A stretch of 27,016 nucleotides of DNA from Polaromonas sp. UBA5171 (GCA_002413395.1 DHWX01000062.1:1-27016), one strand, 5' to 3'; positions 1-6,639 are shown, counted from the first letter of the stretch. Notes: generated from the letters alone by a model not told the origin. Made by a program: numbers and translations.

Positions 1-1
1 G

Positions 2-443
2 CTTTTAATGCAAATTGGAATGCGACGCAAGGAGGCCGTGATGCTGAGGCCGCATCTGTGTGTGCTTCCGTTTGCGGCAACCGGTCTACCCGAGGGAGAA
101 AAGCAGGCGGACGACTATGTCTGGATCAGCCAGGGGGCCAAGAGCGGTCGGCCTCGGGGAATTCCACTGAACACGGCTGAACGTATTGCGGCGATTGACT
201 TTGCTCAGACTGTGGCGACTGGGCTGGACTCTCATATGGGTGACCCCAAGCATGATCTGAAACACAACCTGCGACGGTTCACCTACGTGTTGGCAAAATT
301 CAAGCTTACGGAGAGAGGGTTGGGCGTGACGGCGCACGGCCTGCGGCATGAAGCGCTGATTGATGAATTTGTCTCGCACACCGGGGCACAGCCACCAGTA
401 CGGGGTGGAGTTCCACTGCCTGCTGATGTCGAGAAGCAGGCTA
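2..443 (+). pseudogene. Tyrosine integrase remnant, truncated by IS630-family insertion
   Basis: The reading frame is open from the window edge, so the N-terminus lies outside; codons before the ATG at 8 are also open and fit the protein. It resembles the integrase-domain proteins of integrative elements (Integrase_1-like, from memory): a conserved arginine region near the start (GMRRKEAVMLRPH), a lysine-containing beta-hairpin-like segment (ISQGAKSGRPRGIPL) and the HGLRHE motif, which fits the HxxR box of tyrosine recombinases. The frame runs straight into the left end of the IS at 442. The segment that should carry the catalytic tyrosine is absent, and the sequence beyond the IS does not continue it. 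It is therefore almost certainly non-functional. It is not related in sequence to the intact integrase at 6822-8879, so it represents an older, separate element. Confidence 0.75.
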
Positions 444-471
444 GTACATCAACACGCAAGTGTCGGAACAT
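444..471 (+). repeat. IS630-family left terminal inverted repeat
   Basis: This 28-nt end matches the reverse complement of 1608-1635 at 20 positions, including GTACA at the tip, ACACG in the middle and AACAT at the inner edge. The stop codon of the transposase (complement of 449-451) lies inside this repeat, a typical compact IS arrangement. Confidence 0.75.
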
Positions 472-1150
472 AATGATTCCCCAATTTCCGATCTGCCTCC
501 TGTCGAGTGAAGTTCCACTCGATGGTTCGCTGTTCGGCGTTGCGTGCTTGCTGCCAGGCATCGACTTCAGATTGCAGAAGCTCTCGGGTGCCTGTGCGCC
601 GATCCAGGCACTGGCGACTGAGGATACCAATTTCGATCTCAGCCATGTTCAGCCAGCTTGCGTGCTTGGGGGTGTAGTGGAACCGTACGCGATGCAGGAG
701 TTTTTTGGCAGCTCGGATTCCAAGCACATCGTCAAAACACTTTCTGAAATGGGTGTTGAGATTGTCCAGCACCAGGTGAATTCGTCGTGCCTTGACGTAC
801 GCGCCAGTAAGCAGCCCATTGATGAAGGCGACGAAGTCAATCTTTCCCCGGCGTTCGGTGACCGAAACGATTCGCTTGCCACCCTTGGGCTCGACAGCCA
901 CAAACAGGTTGGTTGTTCCGTTGCGCACGTACTCGTAGTCCTGCTTGGTGGGCTTATTCGGTGCAAGGGGAAGTGGCTCACGGCTGTGGCCAATGAGTTG
1001 CAGACTTTTCTCGTCAATGCAAATGACGGGCTCGGCTTTGGACATGGGTCGTGCGTACAGTTCGAGCAGAGCGTACATGCGGTCCCGGTACTCCTGGGTC
1101 AGCGCCCCGATGCACCACATTACCCGGCGCCAGGGCTTGAGATTGTTTTT
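449..1150 (-). CDS. IS630-family transposase, catalytic DDE part (orfB)
   Basis: About 233 residues downstream of the frameshift site, beginning KNNLKPWRRV. It contains the DDE_3-type RNase H fold: first Asp in VICIDEKSLQL, second Asp in HLVLDNLNTHF, and the final acidic residue in SWLNMAEIEIG. It catalyses cut-and-paste transposition at TA sites. The frame has no good independent start next to the shift, which supports expression by -1 frameshifting from orfA. The stop lies within the left inverted repeat. No internal stops are seen, so the IS may still be active. Confidence 0.85.
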   Translation of the reverse strand, partial: KNNLKPWRRVMWCIGALTQEYRDRMYALLELYARPMSKAEPVICIDEKSLQLIGHSREPLPLAPNKPTKQDYEYVRNGTTNLFVAVEPKGGKRIVSVTERRGKIDFVAFINGLLTGAYVKARRIHLVLDNLNTHFRKCFDDVLGIRAAKKLLHRVRFHYTPKHASWLNMAEIEIGILSRQCLDRRTGTRELLQSEVDAWQQARNAEQRTIEWNFTRQEADRKLGNHYVPTLAC

Positions 1151-1563
1151 TTGAGCATGCGCCGCACAGTTTCCCGGCTGACGCACTCCATGCCAGGCTC
1201 TTGGCGAGCAGCGCGTTCGAGCTCCATCATCGTCCAGCGCTGGCGCCCAGCCGGTGGAGCCGAGCACGCCAAAGCCGTCACTCGTGCTTCGGCGTTGGTG
1301 TCGTACTGGCGAGGGCGCCCCGAGCGCTCTACATCGAACAACGCCAAATCCAAGCCTCCTTGCAAATACGCTGCACGGGTACGCCACACGGCGGTACGAC
1401 CGATGCCCAGCACCGCCATGATCTGGGTTTCCGGTACGCCCCGATCCAGGCAGGACAGGACATGTGCACGATTGACCTCTCGCGCCTGATGCAAGCCCTT
1501 GCCGCGAATCTCTTCGAGAGCCGAGCGATCCTCCTCGTTCAAGTTCATTTCTGTCTGACGCAT
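1120..1563 (-). CDS. IS630-family transposase, N-terminal part (orfA)
   Basis: This encodes the DNA-binding half of the transposase, which recognises the IS ends. About 147 residues, with a helix-turn-helix region at roughly residues 40-70 (VPETQIMAVLGIGRTAVWRTR) followed by a short GRP-containing linker (ERSGRPRQYD) and a second winged-helix-like segment, as in IS630/Tc1 proteins. The ATG at 1563 is preferred because AGGAG lies 5-6 nt upstream on the minus strand; a GTG two codons earlier is possible. The frame ends just after a run of seven A residues (complement of 1146-1152). The catalytic half follows in the -1 frame, so the functional protein is expected to be an orfAB fusion. Confidence 0.85.
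   Translation of the reverse strand: MRQTEMNLNEEDRSALEEIRGKGLHQAREVNRAHVLSCLDRGVPETQIMAVLGIGRTAVWRTRAAYLQGGLDLALFDVERSGRPRQYDTNAEARVTALACSAPPAGRQRWTMMELERAARQEPGMECVSRETVRRMLKKTISSPGAG
1146..1152 (-). other. Probable -1 programmed frameshift site (A7)
   Basis: Seven consecutive A residues on the minus strand. The orfA frame reads CTC AAA AAA ACA, while orfB requires CAA AAA AAC AAT, which is one base back. Slippery A-runs joining the two transposase frames are known in IS630-family elements. The alternative is a simple inactivating indel in a homopolymer. Confidence 0.65.
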
Positions 1564-1607
1564 AACCACTCCTGTTTATGCCGGATGGCGATAACGAGAG
1601 TGTAATC

Positions 1608-1635
1608 ATGTTTCGTTATTTACGTGTCACTGTAC
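1608..1635 (-). repeat. IS630-family right terminal inverted repeat
   Basis: Partner of the repeat at 444-471. It lies upstream of the transposase start and so would contain or border its promoter. A TA follows immediately at 1636-1637. Confidence 0.75.
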
Positions 1636-1637
1636 TA

Positions 1638-1830
1638 GCAGGTGCAGGTGCGGGGTCTGTTCGTCAAGATGAAGGACAGCCGAGGCCAGTTGATCCGGAC
1701 ATCGCCGTTTGGCCCATGCCAGTGAGGCCACTGCCCACGCCTTCACCTTGTCCGGTTCATACGCGCCGCCGATGTGTTCACGCCCGGGCCGAAAATAGCT
1801 CGGGCTGGCAGAGAGCACGATCATCGCGGC
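1638..1830 (-). pseudogene. MobV/Pre-type relaxase fragment
   Basis: Roughly 62 residues of a plasmid mobilisation relaxase. The segment reads MIVLSASPSYFRPG near 1824 and ends in the diagnostic metal-binding motif HLDEQTPHLH (about 1643-1672), the three-histidine motif of MobV/Pre relaxases that nick oriT. The frame is cut at its 3' side by the IS630-family element at 1636, and the typical N-terminal portion is missing upstream, where the frame soon meets a stop. Only an internal piece therefore survives. It lies outside the left att repeat of the 7-kb element, so it belongs to older mobile DNA. Confidence 0.7.
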
Positions 1831-1907
1831 AGAACTGGATGAGAAAAGTGGATGATAGCCAGAGCACAATCGGCTGGGAAGCCGCGCGGGGACTGGGTTT
1901 CAAGAAG

Positions 1908-1924
1908 TGGTGCGGCTGGCGGGG
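1908..1924 (+). repeat. Left attachment-site repeat (tRNA-Arg 3'-end copy)
   Basis: An exact 17-bp copy of the tRNA-Arg(CCG) 3' end in the same orientation as 8961-8977. Identity stops at once on both sides: G versus T before it and G versus A after it. It covers the CCA end, the 3' acceptor strand and the first bases of the T-arm. Confidence 0.8.
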
Positions 1925-2000
1925 GCCTGCCCCAAAACCAATACTCACCCCACATCGCTCGGAGAGAAAAGCTGCTTTGTACCGTGGTTTTGTAGCAAGG

Positions 2001-2249
2001 TCAAGCGAACTGCTTCGCTTTATGCGCTGTCTGCCCGCCGTCGTCAAACAGGGCAGCTACTGGAACACCAAGAGCGGTAGCAAGCACCTCAACCGCATCA
2101 AGCGATGGATTCGCCCCGCCTCTTTCGATTCGCGACATGTACGAACGAGCGAACCCGCAGCGATCTGCGAATGCCTCTTGGCTCAAGCGCGAGTCAAGCC
2201 TAAGCTCTTTGACGCGCTGTCCGAATCGTTTTCTGAGGGGGATGTACAC
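2001..2249 (-). CDS. XRE-family HTH transcriptional regulator
   Basis: An 82-residue protein that is nearly all one Cro/C1-type helix-turn-helix domain (residues about 8-68). Visible features are LSQEAFADRCGFARSYMSRIERG, the usual helix 2-turn-helix 3 pattern, followed by NPSLDAVEVLATALGVPVAALF, the conserved helix 4-5 region. It likely binds DNA as a dimer and represses element genes. It is the first gene inside the left att repeat and is transcribed toward that end, divergently from the gene at 2354, with a 104-bp space between them in which an operator could lie. The start codon overlaps a near-palindrome (GGGG-ATGTACAC-CCCC on the plus strand), a possible autoregulatory site. Confidence 0.85.
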   Translation of the reverse strand: MYIPLRKRFGQRVKELRLDSRLSQEAFADRCGFARSYMSRIERGGANPSLDAVEVLATALGVPVAALFDDGGQTAHKAKQFA

Positions 2250-2353
2250 CCCCGAGACTGTCTGTCACCGTATACTAAAAGGCCACGCACTAATCGGAAC
2301 ACTGTCAATCGTGACGTTATTCAAAAATAAAACGACCTCATCCTGGCGACAAC

Positions 2354-2698
2354 ATGACTGAAAACACACAAAAGCGCAGCAAGGGATACTATGAGTCGCT
2401 CGGCATGTGCCGCTACACGCTGATTCTCAACAAGAGCCACAAAGAAAAGCTGATCAGCCTGGCCAAAGAGTTTCACATCACGCAAGGAAGCGTGATCGAG
2501 GCGTTTCTCGACCACTTCAACAAGGAAGAGTTCGTGCCGCACTTCAAAGCGAAAGTGCCAAAGGGCACAGGCGTCGGTCGCAAGACTCAGAGCGCCACTC
2601 AGCGCGACCTGATCAATATGCTCAAGGGCATGACCCCGGAGCAGCTCGAAGCGGCACAGAAGTCGATTCAGGCGGTCAAGACCCCTGAACCCGTCTGA
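2354..2698 (+). CDS. Small element protein with RHH-like segment, function unknown
   Basis: 114 residues, hydrophilic and lysine-rich, with no signal peptide or membrane segment. Residues about 20-55 (RYTLILNKSHKEKLISLAKE, then HITQGSVIEAFLDHF) have a short beta-strand followed by two helices, the pattern of a ribbon-helix-helix DNA-binding domain. The rest is a basic linker (KVPKGTGVGRKTQSATQRD) and a helical tail. I do not recognise a named family. The location near the XRE gene and opposite to it suggests a regulatory or plasmid-maintenance role, but this is inference. No strong ribosome binding site precedes the ATG at 2354. Confidence 0.65.
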   Translation: MTENTQKRSKGYYESLGMCRYTLILNKSHKEKLISLAKEFHITQGSVIEAFLDHFNKEEFVPHFKAKVPKGTGVGRKTQSATQRDLINMLKGMTPEQLEAAQKSIQAVKTPEPV

Positions 2699-2760
2699 GC
2701 GTCACATAGAATCATCAACCCGACCGTCATATTGGCCGTCTTTTTATTGGAGAAAGCAAC

Positions 2761-3132
2761 ATGATCAAAAAGACCGCCACCGCCCTCGCGATATTGACCC
2801 TGCTTGCTGGTTGTGCATCTCCAAACGAAATGCGGCAAAGGATTCCAGACTTGCAACTTGAGAGCGTCCGAAAAGCAAATACCGTCGCAACGTGCATAGC
2901 TGACATTTGGGAGAATAACGGGGGCAACGGCGGAACCATCGCCGTAACAATGCGGGAGACTCAATCCGGTTACACGGTTGCGGTTCCGTGCTCTCCAACT
3001 ACGTGCCTTCTCGCCGATATTACGATTCAACCTGACAACCACTCTAAGACGACAATCTTTAAGGGCGGACCAGCAGTAATCAGGGGAGACTACGATATGC
3101 TCGACTACGCAAAATCTTGCCAAAACCCTTAA
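2761..3132 (+). CDS. Small lipoprotein, function unknown
   Basis: 123 residues with a clear type II signal peptide: positive N-terminus (MIKKT), hydrophobic core and lipobox LAGC with the lipidated Cys at residue 18. The mature part contains four further cysteines (ATCIAD, VPCSPTTCLL and KSCQ), which could form disulfides in the periplasm. GGAGAAAG lies a few bases upstream of the ATG and is a good ribosome binding site. It lies 62 bp downstream of the unknown gene at 2354 and may be co-transcribed with it. No family is recognised. Small lipoproteins on mobile elements sometimes act in surface or entry exclusion, but nothing in the sequence proves that here. Confidence 0.75.
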   Translation: MIKKTATALAILTLLAGCASPNEMRQRIPDLQLESVRKANTVATCIADIWENNGGNGGTIAVTMRETQSGYTVAVPCSPTTCLLADITIQPDNHSKTTIFKGGPAVIRGDYDMLDYAKSCQNP

Positions 3133-3235
3133 CAAATTCCGGCTGACGCAACCACACGCGAGACCGCCTTCGCAGTCCACATCCCGCAGCGCATCGTGGG
3201 CACGTTCATGCCGCATGTATCCGGCTTGGGGCTGG

Positions 3236-3814
3236 TTAGCTGGCGCTGGTTGACGCGGGCACGCTCTCAAGGTTCGTATACAACGTCTGACGGCTGATAC
3301 CGAACTCAGCGGCCAACACGGTCTTCTTTTCGCCACTGGCGGCACGCTGGCGAAGCTCTTGCACACGCTCAGGGGTCAAGGCTGGTTTGCGGCCCGTGTA
3401 CCTACCTTCAGCCTTCGCAATGGCAATGCCTTCAGCCTGACGTTCAAGAATGATTGACCGCTCAAACTCGGCAACAGCTCCAAGCATCGACAGCAACAGG
3501 TTCGCCATTGGGGATGACTCGCCCGTAAAAAGCAAATTTTCTTTGTGGAAGTTGACAACTACACCGCGCCCGGTTAAGTCTTTGACGACACGCCGCAAGT
3601 CGTCCAGGTTGCGGCTCAGACGATCCATCGAATGAACGTGCAACGTGTCGCCTTCACGCAGGTGTAACAGGCACGCTTCAAGCTGTGGCCGCTTTACGTC
3701 TTTGCCGCTGGCCTTGTCTTCAAAAGTTCTATTGAGCGCAACGCCGTCAAGTTGCCGGGCGGTGTTTTGATCCACCGTGCTGACTCGAACGTATCCAACA
3801 TTTTGACCTGACAT
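3236..3814 (-). CDS. Serine recombinase (resolvase/invertase family)
   Basis: 192 residues, the usual length for Tn3/Pin-type resolvases. The N-terminal catalytic domain has YVRVSTVDQNTARQL with the nucleophile Ser12 and Arg10, and the arginine motif DRLSRN (Arg65, Arg68). Residues about 100-125 (NLLLSMLGAVAEFERSIILE) form the start of the long E helix, and GRYTGRKPALTPE leads to a C-terminal HTH (about 160-180, KTVLAAEFGISRQTLYTNL). It would cut and rejoin DNA at paired res sites, for example to resolve multimers of the circular element. The ribosome binding site is GGGAG before the ATG at 3814. The intergenic DNA upstream holds candidate res subsites. Confidence 0.92.
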   Translation of the reverse strand: MSGQNVGYVRVSTVDQNTARQLDGVALNRTFEDKASGKDVKRPQLEACLLHLREGDTLHVHSMDRLSRNLDDLRRVVKDLTGRGVVVNFHKENLLFTGESSPMANLLLSMLGAVAEFERSIILERQAEGIAIAKAEGRYTGRKPALTPERVQELRQRAASGEKKTVLAAEFGISRQTLYTNLESVPASTSAS

Positions 3815-3847
3815 TTTTTTCTCCCGTGGTGGGCAATCTGCCCGAAT

Positions 3848-3948
3848 GTGTAAAGTTAGGCTCTTAGAGCTTGATTAGTATATGTCAAGAAATCAATAAA
3901 AGGCCCTATTTAGACACTATTTGTGTAAAGTTGCCCTGTCAAGTTGCC
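3848..3948. other. Candidate resolvase recombination (res) region
   Basis: The AT-richer space upstream of the resolvase contains the repeat GTGTAAAGTT at 3848-3857 and 3923-3932 and the related TGTCAAGTTGCC at 3937-3948. It also contains a 34-bp segment (3883-3916) with imperfect inverted ends, TGTCAAG and TTAGACA. Resolvase genes commonly sit next to a multi-subsite res of 28-34-bp dyads. The assignment is by position and spacing only. Confidence 0.4.
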
Positions 3949-3991
3949 GTGTAGCCCAACTGGACACCTGACAAAATACGATGAGATTCTT

Positions 3992-4025
3992 ATAGGTTGC
4001 ATTTGCAACCTATTTGATGTATAAT
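3992..4025 (+). promoter_or_regulatory. Sigma-70-like promoter overlapped by a 22-bp palindromic operator
   Basis: TTGCAT (3997-4002) and a perfect TATAAT (4020-4025) are separated by 17 bp. A dyad with 10-bp perfect arms, ATAGGTTGCA at 3992-4001 and TGCAACCTAT at 4004-4013, covers the -35 box, so a bound dimer would block RNA polymerase. The probable regulators are the RHH-like product just downstream (autoregulation) or the XRE protein. Transcription would begin near 4032, which excludes an ATG at 4024 as the start of the next gene. Confidence 0.75.
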
Positions 4026-4053
4026 GCGTCATATGAAACTCATGGAGACAGCG

Positions 4054-4521
4054 ATGGAAATAATTCAGCGAATGCTTCCCCTCGAAGGCAGCAAGAGGAC
4101 TGGTCTGAAGTTAGACGGGGCAACGTGGCAGGCGGTTGATTGGCTCGCCGCAAAGCGTGGCGTCACGTGGCAGGACTGGTGCAAGTCAGTCGTTGGCGCC
4201 ACACCGGCAGGCGACAACATTACGGCGACAGTTCGCGCCGCAGCAATGAATGAACTTCTAGAGGCCACCATCTTTGAGGGTCGAGGTGAGTGGCTTGAAA
4301 CTATAAATTTTCACCCATTCATGCGGAACAGCGCCATGCTGAATGACGCTCAGCTTGAAGACATCCTGGCTGGCGCCACCGTGCAAGGACGAGAAAACTT
4401 CGGCGGCTTTACTGTGATTTTCGGTCATGACGAAGGCGGTCAAGATTGTGTGTGGGTTCGCAATGGCTTGCGTGACGGCCTGCACTTCGCTTTCGTGATT
4501 CCCGAAGAGGCCAAGAAATGA
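4054..4521 (+). CDS. RHH-like DNA-binding protein, probable autoregulator
   Basis: 155 residues from the ATG at 4054, chosen because GGAGA lies 5 nt upstream and because earlier ATGs (4024, 4033, 4042) fall at or next to the promoter. Residues about 14-48 (TGLKLDGATWQAVDWLAAKR, then GVTWQDWCKSVV) fit a ribbon-helix-helix domain of the type that binds DNA as a dimer. The C-terminal half (FGGFTVIFGHDEGGQDCVWV) is beta-rich and unrecognised. The strong promoter and palindrome upstream suggest it controls its own operon. Its stop overlaps the next start by ATGA, so the two are translationally coupled. Confidence 0.75.
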   Translation: MEIIQRMLPLEGSKRTGLKLDGATWQAVDWLAAKRGVTWQDWCKSVVGATPAGDNITATVRAAAMNELLEATIFEGRGEWLETINFHPFMRNSAMLNDAQLEDILAGATVQGRENFGGFTVIFGHDEGGQDCVWVRNGLRDGLHFAFVIPEEAKK

Positions 4522-4904
4522 AGACCAATACCCCAGTCATCACTCCAGCCGAAACGGCCTACCTGTTGCGCCAGCATCTTGGGCCGCTTCGCGCCTGGGC
4601 AGATTTTTTGACGGACAACATTCGCGGACGGCAAAGCGTTGAGGGGATCACGTTGAAGCCATGCGCGAAATGGCACGACGGTAAAAACAAGCACCCGATG
4701 TATGCCGTCATCGACGTGAAGGCTTTCATTGACGCAGTTCAGGCGGCAAATCCTGAAGCGCGCCCAACGAAAGTCAAGGCCGTCACGCTGGCGATTGATC
4801 GTGGTCGCGTCTGGTGGACGAATAAGTTTGACCAACGTGGCCAGACCATGAATAGTCTGATTTTCGCCGCTGGGGCTGGGGCTGTAAGCCACCGCGCGCA
4901 TTAA
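4518..4904 (+). CDS. Hypothetical element protein
   Basis: 128 residues, coupled to the RHH-like gene by a 4-nt ATGA overlap. The N-terminus (TPAETAYLLRQHLGPLRAWADFL) resembles the helical start of small phage and plasmid proteins in which an excisionase-like winged helix reads the line LxxxxAAxxLxxxxxxLxxW. The middle (KPCAKWHDGKNKHPMYAVIDVKAF) continues that pattern. It could be a small DNA-binding or accessory replication protein, but I do not recognise a specific family. The gene ends 13 bp before a terminator-like hairpin. Confidence 0.65.
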   Translation: MKTNTPVITPAETAYLLRQHLGPLRAWADFLTDNIRGRQSVEGITLKPCAKWHDGKNKHPMYAVIDVKAFIDAVQAANPEARPTKVKAVTLAIDRGRVWWTNKFDQRGQTMNSLIFAAGAGAVSHRAH

Positions 4905-4917
4905 CCAAAACCCGACC

Positions 4918-4946
4918 GGGGCGGCGGGACTTCCGCCCCACTTTTG
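4918..4946 (+). terminator. Hairpin, possible partial terminator
   Basis: Perfect 7-bp G+C arms (GGGGCGG at 4918-4924 and CCGCCCC at 4933-4939) around an 8-nt loop, followed by ACTTTTG. The T-run is short, so it may attenuate transcription into the next genes and not stop it fully. Confidence 0.5.
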
Positions 4947-4950
4947 AAAA

Positions 4951-5130
4951 ATGACTATGCGATTTTTATCACTTGACGAAACAGCGGCATACCTTGAGGC
5001 CGCAACCATTGAACAGAGCATCGACAAAGGCCACTGCTTTGTGCACATCGGACTTAACGCAATGGGCGGCAAGTTCGTGATGATGAACGACGCTCAAGGC
5101 GACACCGTGGTGACGGAACCATCAGCGTAA
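4951..5130 (+). CDS. Small hypothetical protein (59 aa)
   Basis: A 59-residue reading frame starting MTMRFLSLDETAAYLEAATI and ending TVVTEPSA. Codon use is like that of its neighbours and the direction is the same as the flanking genes. No clear ribosome binding site is seen; the ATG at 4951 follows the hairpin directly, and a second ATG at 4957 is possible. The N-terminal LSLDETAAYLEA could be a short helix-turn-helix-type start as in excisionases, but the protein is too short and divergent to call. Treat it as a probable small gene. Confidence 0.5.
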   Translation: MTMRFLSLDETAAYLEAATIEQSIDKGHCFVHIGLNAMGGKFVMMNDAQGDTVVTEPSA

Positions 5131-5138
5131 ACAGGACG

Positions 5139-5169
5139 CACGAGAAAGGGTTTTTAGCTTTTTCTCGTG
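5139..5169. repeat. Inverted repeat upstream of putative rep gene
   Basis: Perfect 9-bp arms CACGAGAAA (5139-5147) and TTTCTCGTG (5161-5169) separated by 13 nt containing TTTTT. It lies between the small gene and the putative replication gene. It may be a terminator, a leader hairpin or part of a replication origin; the sequence does not decide which. Confidence 0.5.
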
Positions 5170-5199
5170 TGCCTTCAGATCACTCACAACTGACTTATC

Positions 5200-6510
5200 A
5201 TGAAGTTGGATTTCGGCAACCTGCGACTTGAAATGGTAATCGACTGGCTACAGTTCGAGATTCGCACAGTCGGCAGGACTCAGGCGAAGCACGTCAGCAG
5301 CAAATTTGCAGCGATGGACGCGCCTGTGTCTGTCATCGGCTGTGACGAAAGCACCGGGGCGCCTTTTCCCGCTGGCCTCTCGAATACCACGACAACGGCA
5401 TTCCGGGTGAACTTGCAAGACCCCAAGAGCTTCAACCAGGTCAAGGGCATTTTTGACAAGGTATCGCCCAAGTTGGCACTTCAAGGCGAGCCAAAACTGA
5501 CGGGGATGGAAGTCGCCTTCGACATCTACAGCGGCGGCGCCAGCAAGCACGACCTTGCGGAAATCGTGACCGAACTTTACAGGTTCTCGACCGTCGCGCC
5601 CGGCCACGATTGGAACCTCTATCGCAGGAAAGGCGACGGCCGCATTTACATCAACGCGCTTGATAACCGGGCCGCCGTCGTGAGGCACTTTCAAGCCGCG
5701 TGGCAGCTGACTGACGCCAACGACAAGACGGCAGACGTGCGGCATCACGCCTACGTCAAAACGACAGACAACAACGGCAGCGGCTTGCAACAGCACGAAT
5801 GGCGTGCGCGATTCGAGACGACGCTGCAAGGCGCAGCCCTACCATGCCGAACGATGGCGGAGCTTGAGCGCTTCGACTTCGCAACTTTGAGGGATCACTT
5901 CAGGTTTCGTCGCCTTGCTGACGACCTCCACCCGGCGGCACGGTACGCACTCGCGAACTGGAGCAAAAGCCAGCTGGGCAAGCCGGGGGCTTACCCGATT
6001 CCAAGCCGCAACGCGCCAGGGCGGCTCAGCGAGGGTAGAAAGGCTGGCTTCAGACGATCAACGGCGGCAGATGACCGGCTAAACCGGCGCGGCGCGCTGG
6101 AGCTACTGCGGGGACTGGCGCGGCACTGGCGCAGCGTGCGAAATAGGGAACTGACACAATTTCGCGGAAGTTTTGAGGTCGCAGACGGCGCGCCCCCATT
6201 GGGCGATGGGCCTGTTGATGGGGATCTTCTATTAATACTTAACACTGACCCTTCAACTGACAACAGCAAGACAGATGGGATTGACCCTTCAACTGACATC
6301 AGAGGGCTTGCCGTGCGCTGCACGGCAATGCCAACAGACGATGGACGGGGCGGTGATGAACTTCAATCGGCAACCCGGTCGCCAGAATCTGCTGCGCAGA
6401 TTTGGCCCGACCATGATGCCAACGTGAACGCCTCGCTTGCTCAACCGATGAACACGGCAGTTCGCGCTCTGCGCGAACGGCTTGATCGGCTGATGACTCT
6501 TGATGAATAG
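5200..6510 (+). CDS. Putative replication initiation protein (RstA/Rep_trans-like)
   Basis: 436 residues, the largest gene of the element after the integrase. The start (EMVIDWLQFEI) recalls the N-terminus of rolling-circle initiators of filamentous-phage and Rep_trans type. Further similarities are LTGMEVAFDIYS, a central NLYRRKGDGRIYINALDN and WRARFETTLQG, which resembles the conserved R-(Y/F)-E-hydrophobic strand before the helical region. A clear catalytic Tyr motif could not be assigned. The C-terminal third is low-complexity and contains a duplicated DPSTD motif. The ATG at 5200 lacks a good ribosome binding site; ATG 5233 (MVIDWL) is an alternative. Position, size and partners (resolvase, integrase) fit a replication role, but the call is tentative. 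A relaxase-like or wholly new initiator is possible. Confidence 0.45.
   Translation: MKLDFGNLRLEMVIDWLQFEIRTVGRTQAKHVSSKFAAMDAPVSVIGCDESTGAPFPAGLSNTTTTAFRVNLQDPKSFNQVKGIFDKVSPKLALQGEPKLTGMEVAFDIYSGGASKHDLAEIVTELYRFSTVAPGHDWNLYRRKGDGRIYINALDNRAAVVRHFQAAWQLTDANDKTADVRHHAYVKTTDNNGSGLQQHEWRARFETTLQGAALPCRTMAELERFDFATLRDHFRFRRLADDLHPAARYALANWSKSQLGKPGAYPIPSRNAPGRLSEGRKAGFRRSTAADDRLNRRGALELLRGLARHWRSVRNRELTQFRGSFEVADGAPPLGDGPVDGDLLLILNTDPSTDNSKTDGIDPSTDIRGLAVRCTAMPTDDGRGGDELQSATRSPESAAQIWPDHDANVNASLAQPMNTAVRALRERLDRLMTLDE
6246..6298 (+). repeat. Two 17-bp direct repeats in the 3' part of the putative rep gene
   Basis: TGACCCTTCAACTGACA occurs at 6246-6262 and 6282-6298, exactly 36 bp apart and in the same reading frame, encoding a duplicated DPSTD motif. 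The pair could be a coding duplication or initiator-binding repeats placed inside the gene. Confidence 0.7.
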
Positions 6511-6639
6511 ACCGGCAGGGCAAGACCAAAACAAAAACCGCCGCGCGCTATGAAATCTATAGCACGCAACTTAGATGAATATCAGCTCAGGACTAAACAA
6601 ACCTGTCAGGCTCACGGTGTTCGAGTTAAGCGAAGTCTG

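Larger units (their letters stand above)
442..1637 (-). mobile_element. IS630-family insertion sequence
   Basis: The element spans about 1192 bp (444-1635) between imperfect terminal inverted repeats and has a TA dinucleotide on each side (442-443 and 1636-1637), as expected for the TA target preference of IS630/Tc1-mariner elements. It carries a two-frame transposase on the minus strand. The left repeat (444-471) and the complement of the right repeat (1608-1635) agree at 20 of 28 positions by hand alignment, starting GTACA. The right flank is a relaxase remnant and the left flank is an integrase remnant, so the IS sits at a junction between two broken genes. Confidence 0.85.

Noticed and set aside
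8..1489. A 493-codon plus-strand frame running from the integrase remnant through the IS
   Set aside because: Only the first 144 or so codons resemble a protein; the remainder is antisense to the IS630-family transposase and matches nothing recognisable.
2668..3366. A 232-codon minus-strand frame over the lipoprotein gene
   Set aside because: The plus-strand gene has a clear lipobox signal peptide and ribosome binding site; the antisense frame has neither.
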